A stretch of 64,000 bases of DNA from Brevibacterium yomogidense (GTDB lineage Bacteria; Actinomycetota; Actinomycetes; Actinomycetales; Brevibacteriaceae): assembly GCF_016107685.1 (NCBI RefSeq), contig NZ_JABASY010000003.1:186001-250000 (forward strand). Reading direction: 5' to 3'. Of the stretch, positions 25,229 through 34,220 are shown piece by piece. The stretch's first letter is position 1. Every line of letters begins with the position of its first letter. Both the position numbers and the translations under genes were made by a program. The notes beneath the pieces are model-generated. The model was not told the DNA's origin. It saw nothing but the letters and a program-made list of their open reading frames with translations, and searched no databases.

Positions 25229-27786
25229 TCCGCATCGCCCTGTCGAACCTGCGCAGCGCGTCCGGCCGGCTCGTCGCCGCCGGCATCGCCGTCGCCGTGT
25301 CCGTCGCGTTCATGGTCGCGGCTCTGCTCTTCTCGCAGGGATTCGGCGACACCCTGGCGAACCAGGTCCGAGCCTCCTGGGAGGGGGCCGATGTCGCCGT
25401 CCTCGTGGACGACCCCGAAGACCCGTCGGAGATGCTCGACCCGTCCGAGGTCCTCACCGGCGACCTCGTTGACGACGTCGCCGCGGTGAACGGCGTCGCA
25501 CACGCGCACCTCGAGGAATCCGGGTATGCGCTGGCGAGCGCGGGCGCGTCCGATGTCTCCGCCTCGCTCACCGGTCTGCCTGCCGACGGGGAGGAGCCGG
25601 TCGACGGGGGTCTGCCTGAGTCCGCGGACGAACTCGCACTGCCCGTCGCGGACGCGGAGGCTCTGGGAGTGGGCGTGGGCGACACCGTGACGCTCGAGGG
25701 CTTCGCGGAGACCAGCGGCGCCGGAACGGAGTACACCGTCTCCGGTCTGCTGCCGGGAGCCTCGCCCTTCGGACTCACCCTCCACTTCACGGAGGAAGGG
25801 CTGGAGTCCGCCCCCTCGGAGATCACGCCCGAGGCGATCCGCATCCGTGCCTCGGACGGCGTGGACCGCGCGGACCTCGCCGCAGCCGTGAGCGATGCGC
25901 TCACACAGGATGGCACCGGAGCCGAGGCCGCGCAGGTGGACGTCCGCACCGTCGACGAGGTCGTGGACGAGCAGGTCGACGAGCTGTCCGGGTCGACCGA
26001 CATGCTCGCGACCATCGGGATCGCGTTCGGGCTGCTGTCCGTGGGTGTGGCCTCCCTCGTCATCTCCAACACCTTCCAGGTGCTCGTCGCCTCCCGCGCT
26101 CGCGTGCTCGCCCTCTACCGCGCCGTCGGTGCGACCGCACGGCAGCTGCGGGGTGCGACCCTGCTCGAAGGGCTCGCGCTGGGCATCGCGGGAGCGGCCG
26201 CCGGTGTGGCGCTGGGGCTGCTCATCGGATGGGGTCTCTTCGCCCTCGTCCGCGCACTCTGGATGCCGGACTTCGCGCAGATCTCCCCCACTCCTTCGGC
26301 ACTGCTCGTCGGGCCCCTGGTCGGGATCGTCGTCACGGTCGTCGCCGGCATGGTGCCCGCGTTCAAGGCGGGCGGCGTGTCACCCGTCGAAGCGCTGCGC
26401 CCCGCCGACGTCGCACCGGCCCGGTCGCGCTTCCCGTGGGTCCGCGCGATCGTGGGCGGTGTGCTGGGCGCCGGTGGCGTCGCACTCTGCCTGCTGGCCA
26501 CGACCACCCATTCCGTGGTCGTCGGCATCCTCGGCTGCTTCGTCCTCTTCATCGCAGTGCTCCTCGCGGCGCGCGCCTTCGTCCCGCCGCTCATCGGTGC
26601 GATGGGCAGGGGGTTGTCCGCACTCTTCGGCCGCTCGACGCCGATCCTGCTGGCGGGTCGTTCGGCAAGCTCCGCTCCCGGACGCACGTCCTCGACCACC
26701 GCAGCGCTGCTCATCGGCGTGACACTCGTGTCCGCGGTGCTCGTGGGCGCCGCGAGCGTCCAGCGCACCGTCGAACTGGCCACTGCAGGCGACACCCCGA
26801 TCGACCTCGTCGTCGACGGTGCGGGAGATCGCATCGACACGGTGCTTGACGACTCGTCCATCATCGACGACCGCAGCGCCGTCCCCGCAGCACGCGCGGA
26901 GGTGACGGTCGCAGAGGACGCGACCGGGACCTCGGGCTCGGAAGACGGCACTGAGACGGGACCGCTGAGCGGGAGCCTCACCCTCGCGAGTGCGGACGAC
27001 GCGGACGAGGCAGTGGTCCGCAGCGACGGGTTCGCGGTGGTACCCGGAACGATCCGCCTGGCACCCCGCGAACTGGGCGGCGAAGGGCTCACAGACGACT
27101 ACGACGGGCGGGAGGCGACCGTCACCGTGGGCGACGAGACCTTCACGTTCACCCTCGACGGATCGCCGAACGTACCGGCGGGCACCGCACTGGTGAGCGG
27201 TGAGGACGCCGCGCGGATCCAAGCCGCCGCCGGTGGGGACGCAGCAGAGCAGACGTGGGTGCGCATCGCGGACGACGCGTCCACACCGCAGATCGAATCC
27301 GTGGCCTCCCAGCTGGGCGCGCAGGACCTCACCGTCGACGCGAGCCCCGCACTCCAGCGGGCCGAGTATGCGAGCGTCTTCCAGGTGGCCATCGCGATCG
27401 TGCTGGGACTGCTGGCTGCCGCCGTCGTCATCGCGGTGATCGGCGTGAGCAACACGCTCACCCTGTCCGTCATCGACAGGAGGCGGGAAGGTGCACTGCT
27501 GCGGGCGCTCGGATTCAGCCGGGGCGCGCTGGGCCGCATGATCACCGTCGAGTCGCTGCTCATGACGGTCGTCGCACTGGTGGTCGGCCTGGGGCTGGGC
27601 ACGTTCTACGGCTGGGTGGGCACGGCCTCCCTCGTGGGTGAGCTGTCGACACCCACCCTGTCCGTGCCGGCGCTGCCGCTGACGCTCATCGCGGTCGCCG
27701 CCGTCATCGCCGCGGTGCTCGCCTCCGCACTGCCCGCGCGGACCATGTCCCGCATCGTCCCCGCGGAGGGCATGAGCCAGGAGTGA
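25225..27786 (+). CDS. FtsX-like ABC transporter permease
   Basis: Membrane protein of 853 residues. A first helix near residues 15-37 is followed by a large extracytoplasmic domain (to about 260), then an FtsX core (about 260-400) including [20 protein letters not shown]. After two central helices (about 410-460) comes a second external domain, and a second FtsX core from about 720 with [19 protein letters not shown] and [20 protein letters not shown]. The duplicated layout is typical of large permeases of the MacB/BceB-like exporter group. It is coupled to the preceding ATPase. Substrate unknown; resistance to peptides or envelope stress is the inference from its two-component neighbour. 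Confidence 0.88.
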   Translation: MIRIALSNLRSASGRLVAAGIAVAVSVAFMVAALLFSQGFGDTLANQVRASWEGADVAVLVDDPEDPSEMLDPSEVLTGDLVDDVAAVNGVAHAHLEESGYALASAGASDVSASLTGLPADGEEPVDGGLPESADELALPVADAEALGVGVGDTVTLEGFAETSGAGTEYTVSGLLPGASPFGLTLHFTEEGLESAPSEITPEAIRIRASDGVDRADLAAAVSDALTQDGTGAEAAQVDVRTVDEVVDEQVDELSGSTDMLATIGIAFGLLSVGVASLVISNTFQVLVASRARVLALYRAVGATARQLRGATLLEGLALGIAGAAAGVALGLLIGWGLFALVRALWMPDFAQISPTPSALLVGPLVGIVVTVVAGMVPAFKAGGVSPVEALRPADVAPARSRFPWVRAIVGGVLGAGGVALCLLATTTHSVVVGILGCFVLFIAVLLAARAFVPPLIGAMGRGLSALFGRSTPILLAGRSASSAPGRTSSTTAALLIGVTLVSAVLVGAASVQRTVELATAGDTPIDLVVDGAGDRIDTVLDDSSIIDDRSAVPAARAEVTVAEDATGTSGSEDGTETGPLSGSLTLASADDADEAVVRSDGFAVVPGTIRLAPRELGGEGLTDDYDGREATVTVGDETFTFTLDGSPNVPAGTALVSGEDAARIQAAAGGDAAEQTWVRIADDASTPQIESVASQLGAQDLTVDASPALQRAEYASVFQVAIAIVLGLLAAAVVIAVIGVSNTLTLSVIDRRREGALLRALGFSRGALGRMITVESLLMTVVALVVGLGLGTFYGWVGTASLVGELSTPTLSVPALPLTLIAVAAVIAAVLASALPARTMSRIVPAEGMSQE

Positions 27787-27850
27787 GGGCGGTGGGGGCC
27801 TGCGTGCGGCAGGATAGGGGCATGTGCGGGCGAACGGGCGGGAGCGGACG

Positions 27851-28765
27851 ATGACGGGTGAGAGCGGCCCGAGCCTGCGGGACCTGGAGGTCTTCGCCGT
27901 GCTCGCTGCCTCGCCCACGATCACGGAGGCGGCGATCGCGCTCCACCTGTCCCAGTCTCAGTTGAGCCGGATCCTCGGCGGGCTCGAACGGCGGATGGAC
28001 GTCGTGCTGTTCGACCGCTCCACCGCGGGGCTGCGTCTCACCGCTGAAGGCCGCGAGTTCGCCCGGACCGCGGAGGCAATCGGTGAGGCGTACACCCGGG
28101 AGATGCGGGCATTCACCAGTCGCGTCGCCGGGGAAGCGGGTGAGGTCCGCGTGTCCGTCCTGCCGTCGATGGCGTTCGAGCACATGGCGACCTGGACCAA
28201 CCGGTTCCGGTCCCGCCACCCGCAGGCCACGCTCACCGCGACGGACGACATCTCCGGCAGCGGGATCGCCGCAGTGATGAGTGGCGACGCGGACGTGGCG
28301 ATCTCCGCTGCGCGCATGCGTCTGCCCACCGGTGAGGCGCGCCCGCTGTTCACCGAGGCCCGCGGCGTGCGGATGCTGCCGCTGCTCACGGAGAGGTTCC
28401 ACCTGGTCGCGCCCGCGGATGCGCCGCTTCCTGCAGAGCCGTCGTGGGAGTTCGCCCTCTCACACCTGAGTGTGGGCTTCACGGAGTCCACGAGCGTGCA
28501 GCGCAGCCTCACGGCCATCGCAGCGGCGGAAGACGTCGACTACCTCCCCGAAACACTCACGAACAGCCCCCTCACCATCGCGGGCCTGGTCGAAGCGGGA
28601 CTGGGCTGGTCGATAGTCCCCGCGTCCAACCTGCGCCTCATGCAGGTGAGACAGCTGCGGACGGCGGAGCTGCCCGGCTACGAAAGAGTCGTCTGCATCG
28701 TCGTGCCGGAGGCCGACGCCGCACCGCTCGCGCAGCACTTCGTCGACACCCTCCTCGAGGGCTGA
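27851..28765 (+). CDS. LysR-family transcriptional regulator
   Basis: Regulator of 304 residues. The N-terminal HTH spans about 10-68 (LRDLEVFAVLAASPTITEAA ... HLSQSQLSRILGGLERRM), followed by the LysR substrate domain with VRVSVLPSMAFEHMATWTNR and a second lobe near LLTERFHLVAPADAPLPAE. ATG 27851 has GGAG 8 bases upstream; the earlier GTG 27824 does not. It converges on the CoA-transferase/enoyl-CoA hydratase operon, 21 bases away. LysR proteins often control adjacent catabolic genes, so this operon is the likely target, though the usual divergent arrangement is absent. Confidence 0.88.
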   Translation: MTGESGPSLRDLEVFAVLAASPTITEAAIALHLSQSQLSRILGGLERRMDVVLFDRSTAGLRLTAEGREFARTAEAIGEAYTREMRAFTSRVAGEAGEVRVSVLPSMAFEHMATWTNRFRSRHPQATLTATDDISGSGIAAVMSGDADVAISAARMRLPTGEARPLFTEARGVRMLPLLTERFHLVAPADAPLPAEPSWEFALSHLSVGFTESTSVQRSLTAIAAAEDVDYLPETLTNSPLTIAGLVEAGLGWSIVPASNLRLMQVRQLRTAELPGYERVVCIVVPEADAAPLAQHFVDTLLEG

Positions 28766-28785
28766 CGCGGCTGCGGGTGCTCCGC

Positions 28786-29925
28786 TCAGCGGTCGCGCCA
28801 CTCCGGGTCGTCCGCACCCAGCGCAGGTGCCGGACGGTACTCCATCACCGGTGTGCCGCCGAACGTGACAGGGAACTTCACCGCCTTGACGTCCTCGCGA
28901 CCGGTGAGCGGCTGCAGCAGTCCGCGTTCGGCGGCGAAGGGGTCGTCGAGCACCTCCTGGAGGTCGTTGACCGGTGACCCTGGGACACCCGTGGCCTTGA
29001 GGACCGCATCGAGCTCGTCCCGTGGGATCCGCCGGGTCCGCTCCTCGATCGCGTCGATGAGCGCAGTGCGGTGTGCCACCCGATCATCGTTCGTCGCGAA
29101 GCGCGGGTCCGCAGACAGGTCGTCGAGGCCCATCGCGGTGCAGAACCGCAGCCAGTGGCCGTCGTTGCCGCAGCCCAGCATGTAGTCGCCGTCCGCCGTC
29201 GCGATCGTCTGGTAGGGGGCGAGCGCCGGGTTGCCCACACCCATGGGCTTGGGCGCCTCACCCGTGCCCAGGACGGACAGCGCCCAGTTGTTCATGATCC
29301 CGAACTGGGCGTCGAACATCGCGACATCCAGGTACTGGCCCTCCCCCGTCCGCTCCCGGTGGAAGAGGGCGGTGAGGAGACCCACCGACGAGTAGAGGCC
29401 CGTGGAGATGTCTGCGATCGACGGGCCGATCTTCACGACCTCGCCGGCCTCCGTGCCTGTCATAGACATGAGTCCGGTCTCCGCCTGCATGACGATGTCG
29501 TAAGCGGGCCAGGTGGCGCGCGACCCTTCCCTCCCGTATCCGGAGACCGACAGGTAGATGAGCCGCGGGTTGATGGCGGCGAGGGTCGCGTAATCGACAC
29601 CCAGGCGCTCGGTCACCCCGGTGCGGAAGCTCTCCGTCACCACGTCGGCATCACGGACCAGGCGGTAGAGGACCTCACGGTCCTCCGGATCCTTGAGGTC
29701 GAGCGCGATCGACCGCTTGTTCCGGTTCACCGCTTGGAAGTAGCAGCTGTCACCGGCGTACGTGGGCGGGGTGAAGCGCCGGGATTCGTCGCCGCTGCCG
29801 GGCTGTTCGACCTTGAGGACGTCCGCCCCCAGATCGGCCAGCACATGGCCGGCGAAAGGGCCGGCCAGAGTCCGGGCCAGCTCGAGGACCCGCACCCCGG
29901 CGAGCGCGCCCGCTGGTGCCGTCAC
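28786..29925 (-). CDS. CaiB/BaiF class III CoA-transferase
   Basis: Moves CoA between carboxylic acids; 379 residues. Family blocks include GVRVLELARTLAGPFAGHVL, ADLGADVLKVEQPGSGD, NRNKRSIALDLK and TGEGQYLDVAMFDAQ. The catalytic Asp is Asp172 in SIADISTGLYSSVG. Partners could be dicarboxylates such as succinate or an oxalate-type acid; sequence alone does not decide. The GTG start overlaps the stop of the enoyl-CoA hydratase gene (GTGA), so both should be made together and act on the same acyl-CoA. Confidence 0.9.
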   Translation of the reverse strand: MTAPAGALAGVRVLELARTLAGPFAGHVLADLGADVLKVEQPGSGDESRRFTPPTYAGDSCYFQAVNRNKRSIALDLKDPEDREVLYRLVRDADVVTESFRTGVTERLGVDYATLAAINPRLIYLSVSGYGREGSRATWPAYDIVMQAETGLMSMTGTEAGEVVKIGPSIADISTGLYSSVGLLTALFHRERTGEGQYLDVAMFDAQFGIMNNWALSVLGTGEAPKPMGVGNPALAPYQTIATADGDYMLGCGNDGHWLRFCTAMGLDDLSADPRFATNDDRVAHRTALIDAIEERTRRIPRDELDAVLKATGVPGSPVNDLQEVLDDPFAAERGLLQPLTGREDVKAVKFPVTFGGTPVMEYRPAPALGADDPEWRDR

Positions 29926-30680
29926 CGCGCTCCCGTCGCGTCGGCACCTGCACGCTCGTCACGCGCGACGAGCGCCTTCCGGGCGAACGCGAGCGCGAAC
30001 TCCTTGCGGCTGTCGGCGATCGCCGTCTGCTCATGCGTGTTGCGCCACGTGCGGAAGAGGCGCTTCTGCTGCGCGATGACCGCGCGGTCCGACTCCATCG
30101 TGTCCCGCAGGTAGCCCAGTGCCGTCTCCTCCACATCTGCCGGGTCGACCACGGCATTGAGGAACCCGCACCGGTCCATGTCCTGCGCGCTGAAGCGGTT
30201 GGCGGTCATGATCAGTTCCGTGGCCTTCGTCCACCCCATGACCCGCCAGAGGTTCGCCGCGTCGAGGACGGAGGGGATGCCGATGCGGACCTCCGGCATC
30301 GAATACCAGGAATCGTGAGCGCCCACGCGGTAGTCGGCCGCAGAGGCGATCTCGACGGCACCGCCCACGCAGTACCCGCGCATGGCGACGGCGACGGGCA
30401 GGTCGCAGTTCTTCACCGCTTCGCAGACGGCACCCAGGTGCGTGATCGTCTCGTACGCGCGCTCTGCGTCGTCGTGCTCGAACTGTGCCGTGTCCATCCC
30501 CGCGGAGAAGCCCCGGTCGCCCTTCGCCGTGAGGAGGACCGCACGCAGCGATTCATCCGCGGACGCAGCGGTGAAGGCGTCGATGAGCTCCGTGAACATC
30601 TGCGCGGTCAGGCTGTTCGCCTTCGCCTCGTTGTCGATCGTGAGAGTGAGGATGCCGCCGTCGCGGGACTGAGAGAGCAC
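29922..30680 (-). CDS. Enoyl-CoA hydratase/isomerase family protein
   Basis: Crotonase-fold enzyme of about 252 residues. It has the oxyanion-loop motif GFSAGMDTAQF, RGYCVGGAVEIASAADYRV and SMPEVRIGIPSVLDA; both acidic positions used by hydratases (E in GGAVE and E in PEVRIG) are present. It probably hydrates a 2-enoyl-CoA in the pathway of the coupled CoA-transferase. I chose GTG 30680 because AAAGG lies 8 bases upstream; an in-frame ATG at 30734 would add 18 atypical residues and cover the palindrome at 30710-30722. It is the first gene of a two-gene operon. Confidence 0.87.
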   Translation of the reverse strand: MLSQSRDGGILTLTIDNEAKANSLTAQMFTELIDAFTAASADESLRAVLLTAKGDRGFSAGMDTAQFEHDDAERAYETITHLGAVCEAVKNCDLPVAVAMRGYCVGGAVEIASAADYRVGAHDSWYSMPEVRIGIPSVLDAANLWRVMGWTKATELIMTANRFSAQDMDRCGFLNAVVDPADVEETALGYLRDTMESDRAVIAQQKRLFRTWRNTHEQTAIADSRKEFALAFARKALVARDERAGADATGAR

Positions 30681-30709
30681 AGGTGTACCTTTCGAAGAGA
30701 ACGTGGTTT

Positions 30710-30722
30710 CACTCTCAGAGTG
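30710..30722. promoter_or_regulatory. Palindrome upstream of the enoyl-CoA hydratase operon
   Basis: CACTCT-C-AGAGTG is a perfect 6-base dyad, enclosed by ACGTGG and CCACGT. It is 30 bases before the chosen start, a plausible operator position. The bound protein might be the LysR regulator across the operon or another factor; this is inference. Confidence 0.45.
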
Positions 30723-30966
30723 CCACGTCTCCATGCATGCCGCACCGCAGACCTCGGGTCACTCCATGCATCTCACGCATAGGAGCGGCTGGCCCCAGCG
30801 GTTCAGTCCCGTCCTTGCCAACGGTCAGCCCCGTGGGCGCCTGCAGCGTCGTGCACACGACGCGGGGTTCGGCAGCATGTCGCTGTCCGCCCCGGACAGG
30901 TCGATGGCTGTGCGGCAGTCGTCGGTCACCGGCAGCATCGGCGCAGAGCATTCGGCGTTCGTCGAC

Positions 30967-30993
30967 GCAGTCGTGCGGAGCCCGCACGACTGC
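30967..30993 (-). terminator. Terminator of the Eis-like gene
   Basis: GCAGTCGTGCGG (30967-30978), loop AGC and CCGCACGACTGC (30982-30993) give a perfect 12-base stem, about 88 bases past the Eis-like stop. It is followed by no U tract. Confidence 0.6.
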
Positions 30994-31080
30994 AGGTGCG
31001 ATTCGTCTCCCCGCTGCAGCAGGGGCCACGCGCGGATGCAGCGGGCGCTCGCGATCGTGTTGATCACCATCGCCGCCACC

Positions 31081-32385
31081 TCAGAAATCGTTCGGCGCGT
31101 AGGGGGCACGCTCCAGCGCCAGAAGCCCGCGCGCTCGGATCGCCGCATCGTCGGATCTCTTCGTGATCCTTCCGGCGCGTGCGAGCACGACCGGATCAGC
31201 CCCACCCAGGTACAGCGAGCCGAGTTCCGGCACACCCAGCAGCAGGTCAGCGCTCCGGCCTTCAGCGGAATCCACGGAATCCGCGATCTTCTCGACCGTG
31301 CCGTTCTCACCGTCCGTGCGCAGGCGGAAGACACCCTCCGCGTAGTCCATGTCGTCCCGGACCGCGAACGTGAGCTCACCCGCGAGTGTGTACGGACGCG
31401 CTTCGAACGCCTTCTTCACGTCGAGGATGCGCAGCCACATGCCGTCGCTCTGGGCGATGACCCGCACGCGCCGGGGGTCGGTCAGCAGCCACGGCAGCGG
31501 CGACTCCTGGGCGGCATAGCCGAACTGCACGCGCTCCACGAGGTCCACTGCGCCCAGGAACGACCAGAGCGACGCGTAGGCCGCATCGCTCACGGCGATG
31601 AGGTCCAGCACCTCGAGCGTCGCGGGCTTCACGTCCCACCCGGCGAAGCGGTAGCTCACGTACCCGTCCGGGTGGCCGTCCTCGTCGTAGTGGAGGGCCG
31701 CGCGTGTCCCGAGGTCCTCTTCGTCGGTCGTGAGGTTGAGGTCGCCGGAAGCCACATCGACATACACGCGCTGGCGGCCTGCCGCCCCCGGTGACATCCT
31801 CTGGAACCTGTCGTACAGCTCAGGTCCCAGGTCGCGCAGGACGCGGGGATCCGCCATCTCCACACGCCTGTCCGGCTCCACCGCCATGGTGAAGCCTGCA
31901 CGGGTGTCGACTTCGACCTCGTTGTACCAGGTGGCCGCACCGAAGCCGAACCTGCGGTAGATGCTGCCCTCCGTCACGGTGAGCGCTGCGAAGGGATACC
32001 CGGACTCCGCGGCCTTCGCCAGGTTCGCCGTCATCATGCTGCGCAGCAGCCCACGCCTGCGGTGGGTGGGACGGACCGTCACCCACGTGATGAGGTGCGC
32101 GGGGAGGAGGCGGCCGCTGCCCACGTTCACGGTCTTCTCGAAGTGGGCGAACGTCGCCACGGGGATCTCCGGCGGCAGAGCGGACTGAGGCGCCTGATCC
32201 GCGTACACGGACGTGAACACGCGCTCGTCCGCGATCGCTCTCTGTGTGCGCTTGAGGAGCTTCTCCCCCTCGACGCGCTTGTCGTGGAACCCCGCGCGCA
32301 CTGCCTGCATGTACGCCGTCGTACGTGCGTCGGGAACGCCGTTCTCCAGGGCCGGTTCAAATGTCTCGAAGCGGTATTCGGTCAC
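31081..32385 (-). CDS. Eis-like GNAT N-acetyltransferase
   Basis: Acetyl-CoA-dependent acetyltransferase of 434 residues with the three-part Eis layout. An N-terminal GNAT domain carries the acetyl-CoA motif WVTVRPTHRRRGLLRSMMTA (near residue 101). A second GNAT-like domain occupies the middle, with YRRFGFGAATW before it. A C-terminal SCP2-like domain ends with a free carboxylate at Asn-Asp-Phe (YAPNDF); in mycobacterial Eis the C-terminus serves catalysis. Eis enzymes acetylate amines of aminoglycosides and proteins; the natural substrate here is unknown. ATG start at 32385. It stands alone between ilvC and the enoyl-CoA hydratase operon with hairpins on both sides. Confidence 0.85.
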   Translation of the reverse strand: MTEYRFETFEPALENGVPDARTTAYMQAVRAGFHDKRVEGEKLLKRTQRAIADERVFTSVYADQAPQSALPPEIPVATFAHFEKTVNVGSGRLLPAHLITWVTVRPTHRRRGLLRSMMTANLAKAAESGYPFAALTVTEGSIYRRFGFGAATWYNEVEVDTRAGFTMAVEPDRRVEMADPRVLRDLGPELYDRFQRMSPGAAGRQRVYVDVASGDLNLTTDEEDLGTRAALHYDEDGHPDGYVSYRFAGWDVKPATLEVLDLIAVSDAAYASLWSFLGAVDLVERVQFGYAAQESPLPWLLTDPRRVRVIAQSDGMWLRILDVKKAFEARPYTLAGELTFAVRDDMDYAEGVFRLRTDGENGTVEKIADSVDSAEGRSADLLLGVPELGSLYLGGADPVVLARAGRITKRSDDAAIRARGLLALERAPYAPNDF

Positions 32386-32449
32386 GCGCCCAGCCTATAG
32401 CACCATGACACCGCTCACGGAGACACGACACCTCACAAGGGAGCACGAC

Positions 32450-32488
32450 GAAGGGCGGGGGACGAGCCGTGCTCGTCACCCGCCCTTC
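32450..32488 (-). terminator. Terminator of ilvC
   Basis: GAAGGGCGGG (32450-32459) pairs with CCCGCCCTTC (32479-32488), and the inner GACGAG/CTCGTC extends the stem to about 16 bases with one small bulge. It begins 13 bases after the ilvC stop. Confidence 0.85.
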
Positions 32489-32500
32489 ACACCAGTCGGA

Positions 32501-33529
32501 TCAGCGCGCTGCGGTGCCCTCGACGTAGTCGTCGTCGGAGTCCTTGAGCCACGCGAACATCTTGCGCAGCTCACGGCCCGTCGCCTCGATCGGGTGCTTC
32601 TCTTCCTTCGCGCGCAGTTCGTTGAACTCCGGCGCGCCTGCGGCCTGGTCGTCCATGAAGCGCTTCGCGAACTTCCCGTTCTGGATGTCGTCCAGGACGG
32701 CCTTCATGTTGTCCTTGACCTCCGGCGTGATGACGCGGGGGCCGGAGACGTAGTCGCCGTATTCCGCCGTGTCGGAGCAGGACCAGCGCTGCTTCGCGAT
32801 GCCGCCCTCGACCATGAGGTCGACGATGAGCTTGAGCTCGTGCAGGACCTCGAAGTACGCGACCTCCGGCTGGTAGCCGGCTTCCGTGAGGACCTCGAAG
32901 CCGTACTGGACGAGGTGCGAGGCACCGCCGCACAGCACTGCCTGCTCACCGAACAGGTCGGTCTCCGTCTCCTCCGTGAAGGTGGTCTTGATGCCGCCGG
33001 CGCGCAGGCCGCCGATCGCCTTCGCGTAGCCCAGAGCCGTGTCCCACGCAGAGCCGGACGCGTCGACCTCGACGGCGACGAGCACCGGCACACCGCGGCC
33101 GTCGACGTACTCACGACGCACGACGTGGCCGGGACCCTTGGGCGCGACCATGACGACGTCGACGCCTTCCGGCGCCTCGATGTAGCCGTAGCGGATGTTG
33201 AAGCCGTGGATGAAGACGAGCGTCTTGCCCTCGGCCAGGCTGTCCTTGACGGACTCGTTGAAGATCTGCGCCTGGACCTGGTCCGGAGCGGCGATCGTGA
33301 TGACGTCGGCCCACTGGGCGACCTCGGCCGGAGTGCCGACCGTGAGGCCTTCCGCTTCAGCCTTGTCGCGGCTCTTCGAGCCCTCCTTGAGGCCGATGCG
33401 GACCTCCACACCGGAGTCGCGCAGGCTCAGCGAGTGTGCGTGGCCCTGCGAGCCGTAGCCGATGACGGCGACCTTCTTGCCCTGGAGGACGGAGAGGTCT
33501 GCATCATCGTCGTAGAAGCGCTCTGCCAT
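32501..33529 (-). CDS. ilvC: Ketol-acid reductoisomerase
   Basis: NADPH- and Mg-dependent enzyme that isomerises and reduces acetolactate and acetohydroxybutyrate in valine, isoleucine and leucine synthesis. The 342-residue class I form has the nucleotide motif [20 protein letters not shown] near the N-terminus and a C-terminal all-helical domain with the metal-binding acids in [11 protein letters not shown] and DLMVEGG, then [12 protein letters not shown]-like sequence ([17 protein letters not shown]). ATG 33529 is preceded by GAAGGAGAAA. It follows ilvN on the same strand by 185 bases that contain a GC palindrome, so it may be partly separate from ilvBN. Confidence 0.96.
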   Translation of the reverse strand: MAERFYDDDADLSVLQGKKVAVIGYGSQGHAHSLSLRDSGVEVRIGLKEGSKSRDKAEAEGLTVGTPAEVAQWADVITIAAPDQVQAQIFNESVKDSLAEGKTLVFIHGFNIRYGYIEAPEGVDVVMVAPKGPGHVVRREYVDGRGVPVLVAVEVDASGSAWDTALGYAKAIGGLRAGGIKTTFTEETETDLFGEQAVLCGGASHLVQYGFEVLTEAGYQPEVAYFEVLHELKLIVDLMVEGGIAKQRWSCSDTAEYGDYVSGPRVITPEVKDNMKAVLDDIQNGKFAKRFMDDQAAGAPEFNELRAKEEKHPIEATGRELRKMFAWLKDSDDDYVEGTAAR

Positions 33530-33643
33530 GGGATTTCTCCTTCTCGAAAGGTGGGATGCGGTTACCCGCGTCCCAGAGTAGTACGGGCCTCGACGGCCCG
33601 GAACCTTGTCTCAGATCCGCTCCCTGCGGGGGAACGGAGCCCC

Positions 33644-33695
33644 ACCGCCGCCGAGGTGCCGGTCACCCGTGAGGGCGACCGCCGCCTCGGCGGGG
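33644..33695. repeat. REP-like GC palindrome, copy A (between ilvN and ilvC)
   Basis: Starts ACCGCCGCCGAGGTGCCGGT and folds back on GACCGCCGCCTCGGCGG (33677-33693) with two mismatched positions. The left arm is identical over 26 bases to copy B at 45473-45498 (with one shift at its end) and nearly identical to copy C inside a coding region. It could also act as a processing or termination structure in ilvBNC mRNA. Confidence 0.75.
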
Positions 33696-33713
33696 GAAGG
33701 GTGTGTGCCTCAC

Positions 33714-34220
33714 TCAGCGGCCGGCGCGGTCCGTCATCGACTTGGGCCCGCGCCCGATCGCGAGCGTGCCGGACTGGACGATCTCCTTGATGCCGAACGG
33801 CTCCAGCACCCGATGGAGGGCGTCGACCTTGTCCTGCTCGCCGGTCGCCTCGATGCTCACGGCGTCGACCGCCACGTCGACGATGCGGGCGTCGAACATC
33901 TCGACGACGGACGCGACCTGCACACGGACCGCGGCGTCGGCACGGACCTTGAAGATCATGTGGGCGCGACGGACCGAGGTCTCCGGCTCCAGCTCCACGA
34001 TCTTGATGACGTTGATGAGCTTGTTGAGCTGCTTCGTCACCTGCTCCAGCGGGGTGTCCTCGACGTCCACGACGACGGTGATGCGGGAGAGGCCCTCGAG
34101 CTCCGTCGTGCCCACGGCCAGCGAGTGGATGTTGAAGCCGCGGCGGGCGATGAGCCCCGTGAAGCGGGTGAGCACACCCGGCTTGTCCTCGACGAGGACG
34201 GACAGCGTGTGGCGGCTCAT
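33714..34220 (-). CDS. ilvN: Acetolactate synthase small (regulatory) subunit
   Basis: Regulatory partner of IlvB, 168 residues. The N-terminal ACT domain begins [20 protein letters not shown] and includes [11 protein letters not shown], where valine feedback binding occurs in relatives; the C-terminal ALS_ss domain (about 85-160) ends [20 protein letters not shown] and [11 protein letters not shown]. The ATG overlaps the ilvB stop by ATGA, ensuring balanced synthesis of the two subunits. The 185-base gap to ilvC holds a GC palindrome. Confidence 0.96.
   Translation of the reverse strand: MSRHTLSVLVEDKPGVLTRFTGLIARRGFNIHSLAVGTTELEGLSRITVVVDVEDTPLEQVTKQLNKLINVIKIVELEPETSVRRAHMIFKVRADAAVRVQVASVVEMFDARIVDVAVDAVSIEATGEQDKVDALHRVLEPFGIKEIVQSGTLAIGRGPKSMTDRAGR

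Larger units (their letters stand above)
30681..31080. other. 400-bp intergenic region without a supportable gene
   Basis: Between the enoyl-CoA hydratase gene and the Eis-like gene. It holds a small palindrome (30710-30722) and a strong hairpin (30967-30993). Frames crossing it are Arg/Cys-rich with no family resemblance. One 81-residue minus-strand frame (about 30825-31070) has a GAGG upstream, but the hairpin runs through it and its composition looks noncoding. Confidence 0.5.

Noticed and set aside
30825-31070. A possible 81-residue minus-strand gene in the 30.7-31.1 kb gap
   Set aside because: GAGG precedes it, but a 12-bp-stem hairpin runs through it, composition is Arg/Cys-rich, and nothing is recognisable.
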